A DNA stretch of 48,734 bases. Source: DAOTUB01 sp034437455 (GTDB lineage: Bacteria > Chloroflexota > Anaerolineae > B4-G1). The DNA lies in the NCBI GenBank assembly GCA_034437455.1, contig DAOTUB010000243.1, positions 1 to 48,734 of the forward strand. The letters are read 5' to 3'. Positions 48,236 to 48,734 of this stretch are shown here, piece after piece (within the stretch, counting starts at the first letter, position 1; every line of letters starts with the position of its first letter). The position numbers and the translations under genes were made by a program. Below the pieces are notes generated by a model. The model saw only the letters and a list, made by a program, of their open reading frames with translations, was not told the origin of the DNA and searched no databases.

Positions 48236-48274
48236 AGTTGTCACTGTTCATTGTTTATTGTTCATTGTTCATTG
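48236..48274. repeat. TTCATTG heptamer array after mvhD
   Basis: Four or five heptamer-like units (TTCATTG, TTTATTG, TTGTCAC variants) lie between the mvhD stop and the FdhB-like gene start. Their sequence matches the arrays at 27632, 27811 and 39361. Confidence 0.75.
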
Positions 48275-48703
48275 TCACACTGCCCACTTTTGGCGCATGG
48301 GATTGGGGCCTTTTTCTTTCAAAAACTCGGTCATCTTGGTCACCGTGTTGGCAAAGCGCTGACCCTCAGAGGCCGAGATCCAGCGCAGCCAGACGCGGTC
48401 CTCCTCCAGACCAGCTTGCTTGAGGATCTCTTTCAGCGCGATGATGCGCCGCCGGGCCTTGTAATTCCCCGACTGATAGTGACAGTCATTGGGGTGACAT
48501 CCTCCAATGAGGACGCCGTCAACCCCATCCAGCAACGGCTTGAGCACGTACGTCGGATCCACCGAGCCGGAGCACATCACACGAATGACGCGCACGTTGG
48601 GCGGGTACTGGATGCGCGAGGTGCCCGCCAGGTCGGCCCCAGTATAGGTGCACCAGTTGCAAAGAAAGCCCACGATCTTGGGTTCAAAACTATCGTTACT
48701 CAT
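48275..48703 (-). CDS. mvhD: MvhD-type hydrogenase delta subunit, Cys form 2
   Basis: This 142-residue [2Fe-2S] electron carrier has Cys at 15, 18, 44, 69 and 74 in LCNWCTY, MCSGSVDP and GGCHPNDCHYQSGN, followed by a C-terminal helix pair ending KGPNPM. These positions are exactly those of the predicted selenocysteine form at 27843, which makes it the best reference. GGAG lies about nine bases before the ATG. It leads the redox genes on the minus strand within this window; the rest of the run may continue beyond the right edge. Confidence 0.92.
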   Translation of the reverse strand: MSNDSFEPKIVGFLCNWCTYTGADLAGTSRIQYPPNVRVIRVMCSGSVDPTYVLKPLLDGVDGVLIGGCHPNDCHYQSGNYKARRRIIALKEILKQAGLEEDRVWLRWISASEGQRFANTVTKMTEFLKEKGPNPMRQKWAV

Positions 48704-48734
48704 AAATGTTGTCTCCTAAAAGATTTCCACATTG

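Overview
The window looks like a chromosomal piece of an anaerobic bacterium, most likely Chloroflexota (Anaerolineae-like). This is inferred from a secreted beta-propeller protein with a C-terminal IYLPLV-type tail, dense short palindromic repeats, a GC-rich base composition (by eye), clear sigma70-type promoters and Shine-Dalgarno sites, and a large set of heterodisulfide-reductase (Hdr) and methylene-tetrahydrofolate-reductase (MetF/MetV) genes. No rRNA, tRNA, CRISPR array or complete insertion sequence was seen.

Region 1 (1-12.6 kb) is ordinary accessory and housekeeping DNA. It holds a DeoR-type regulator, an orphan MalK-type ABC ATPase preceded by two tandem copies of a foldable repeat, a CHASE2 adenylate cyclase divergent from a FecR-domain membrane protein, a glycine-oxidase-like flavoprotein, an RsmC-like methyltransferase, a ChbG-MNT-HEPN operon, an ATP-cone/uridine-kinase fusion, a thioredoxin-VKOR fusion, and two paralogous small membrane proteins.

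Region 2 (12.6-16.4 kb, minus strand) is a two-subunit class I fumarase whose alpha and beta genes are split by a second MNT-HEPN pair, followed upstream by a C39-like peptidase and a BrnT-BrnA toxin-antitoxin module.

Region 3 (16.4-28.3 kb, minus strand) is one long run. In transcription order it is: a selenocysteine-type MvhD, MetV, two histidine kinases, MetF, two single-domain response regulators, a microbial rhodopsin, MetV, MetF, two fused HdrC-HdrB proteins and a CooC-like ATPase. The MetFV-Hdr-MvhD set resembles the electron-bifurcating MetFV-HdrABC-MvhD complex known from acetogens such as Moorella. Finding an opsin and a two-component relay inside it is the most unusual feature of the window.

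Region 4 (28.3-34.0 kb) interrupts the redox genes with an AAA ATPase/TOPRIM-like pair of defence type, a 51-residue membrane protein, a 14-unit propeller-repeat protein and an unknown gene.

Region 5 (34.1-48.7 kb, minus strand) returns to redox genes: a 1509-residue HdrA-GltD-HdrA fusion, MvhD, a 1036-residue tandem HdrA, two small unknown genes, a DUF4438 protein, a fumarate-reductase-like flavoprotein, its 2Fe-2S/4Fe-4S partner, an FdhB/FrhB-like protein and a third MvhD. Together these could join NAD(P)H, ferredoxin, formate- or F420-type electron input, fumarate/succinate and methyl-THF through flavin-based bifurcation. That coupling is inference from family knowledge and gene order.

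Two points stand out. One MvhD gene has an in-frame TGA exactly where its two paralogues in this window have a conserved Cys, followed by a SECIS-like hairpin. Short palindromic repeats are also inserted in frame inside four protein genes.
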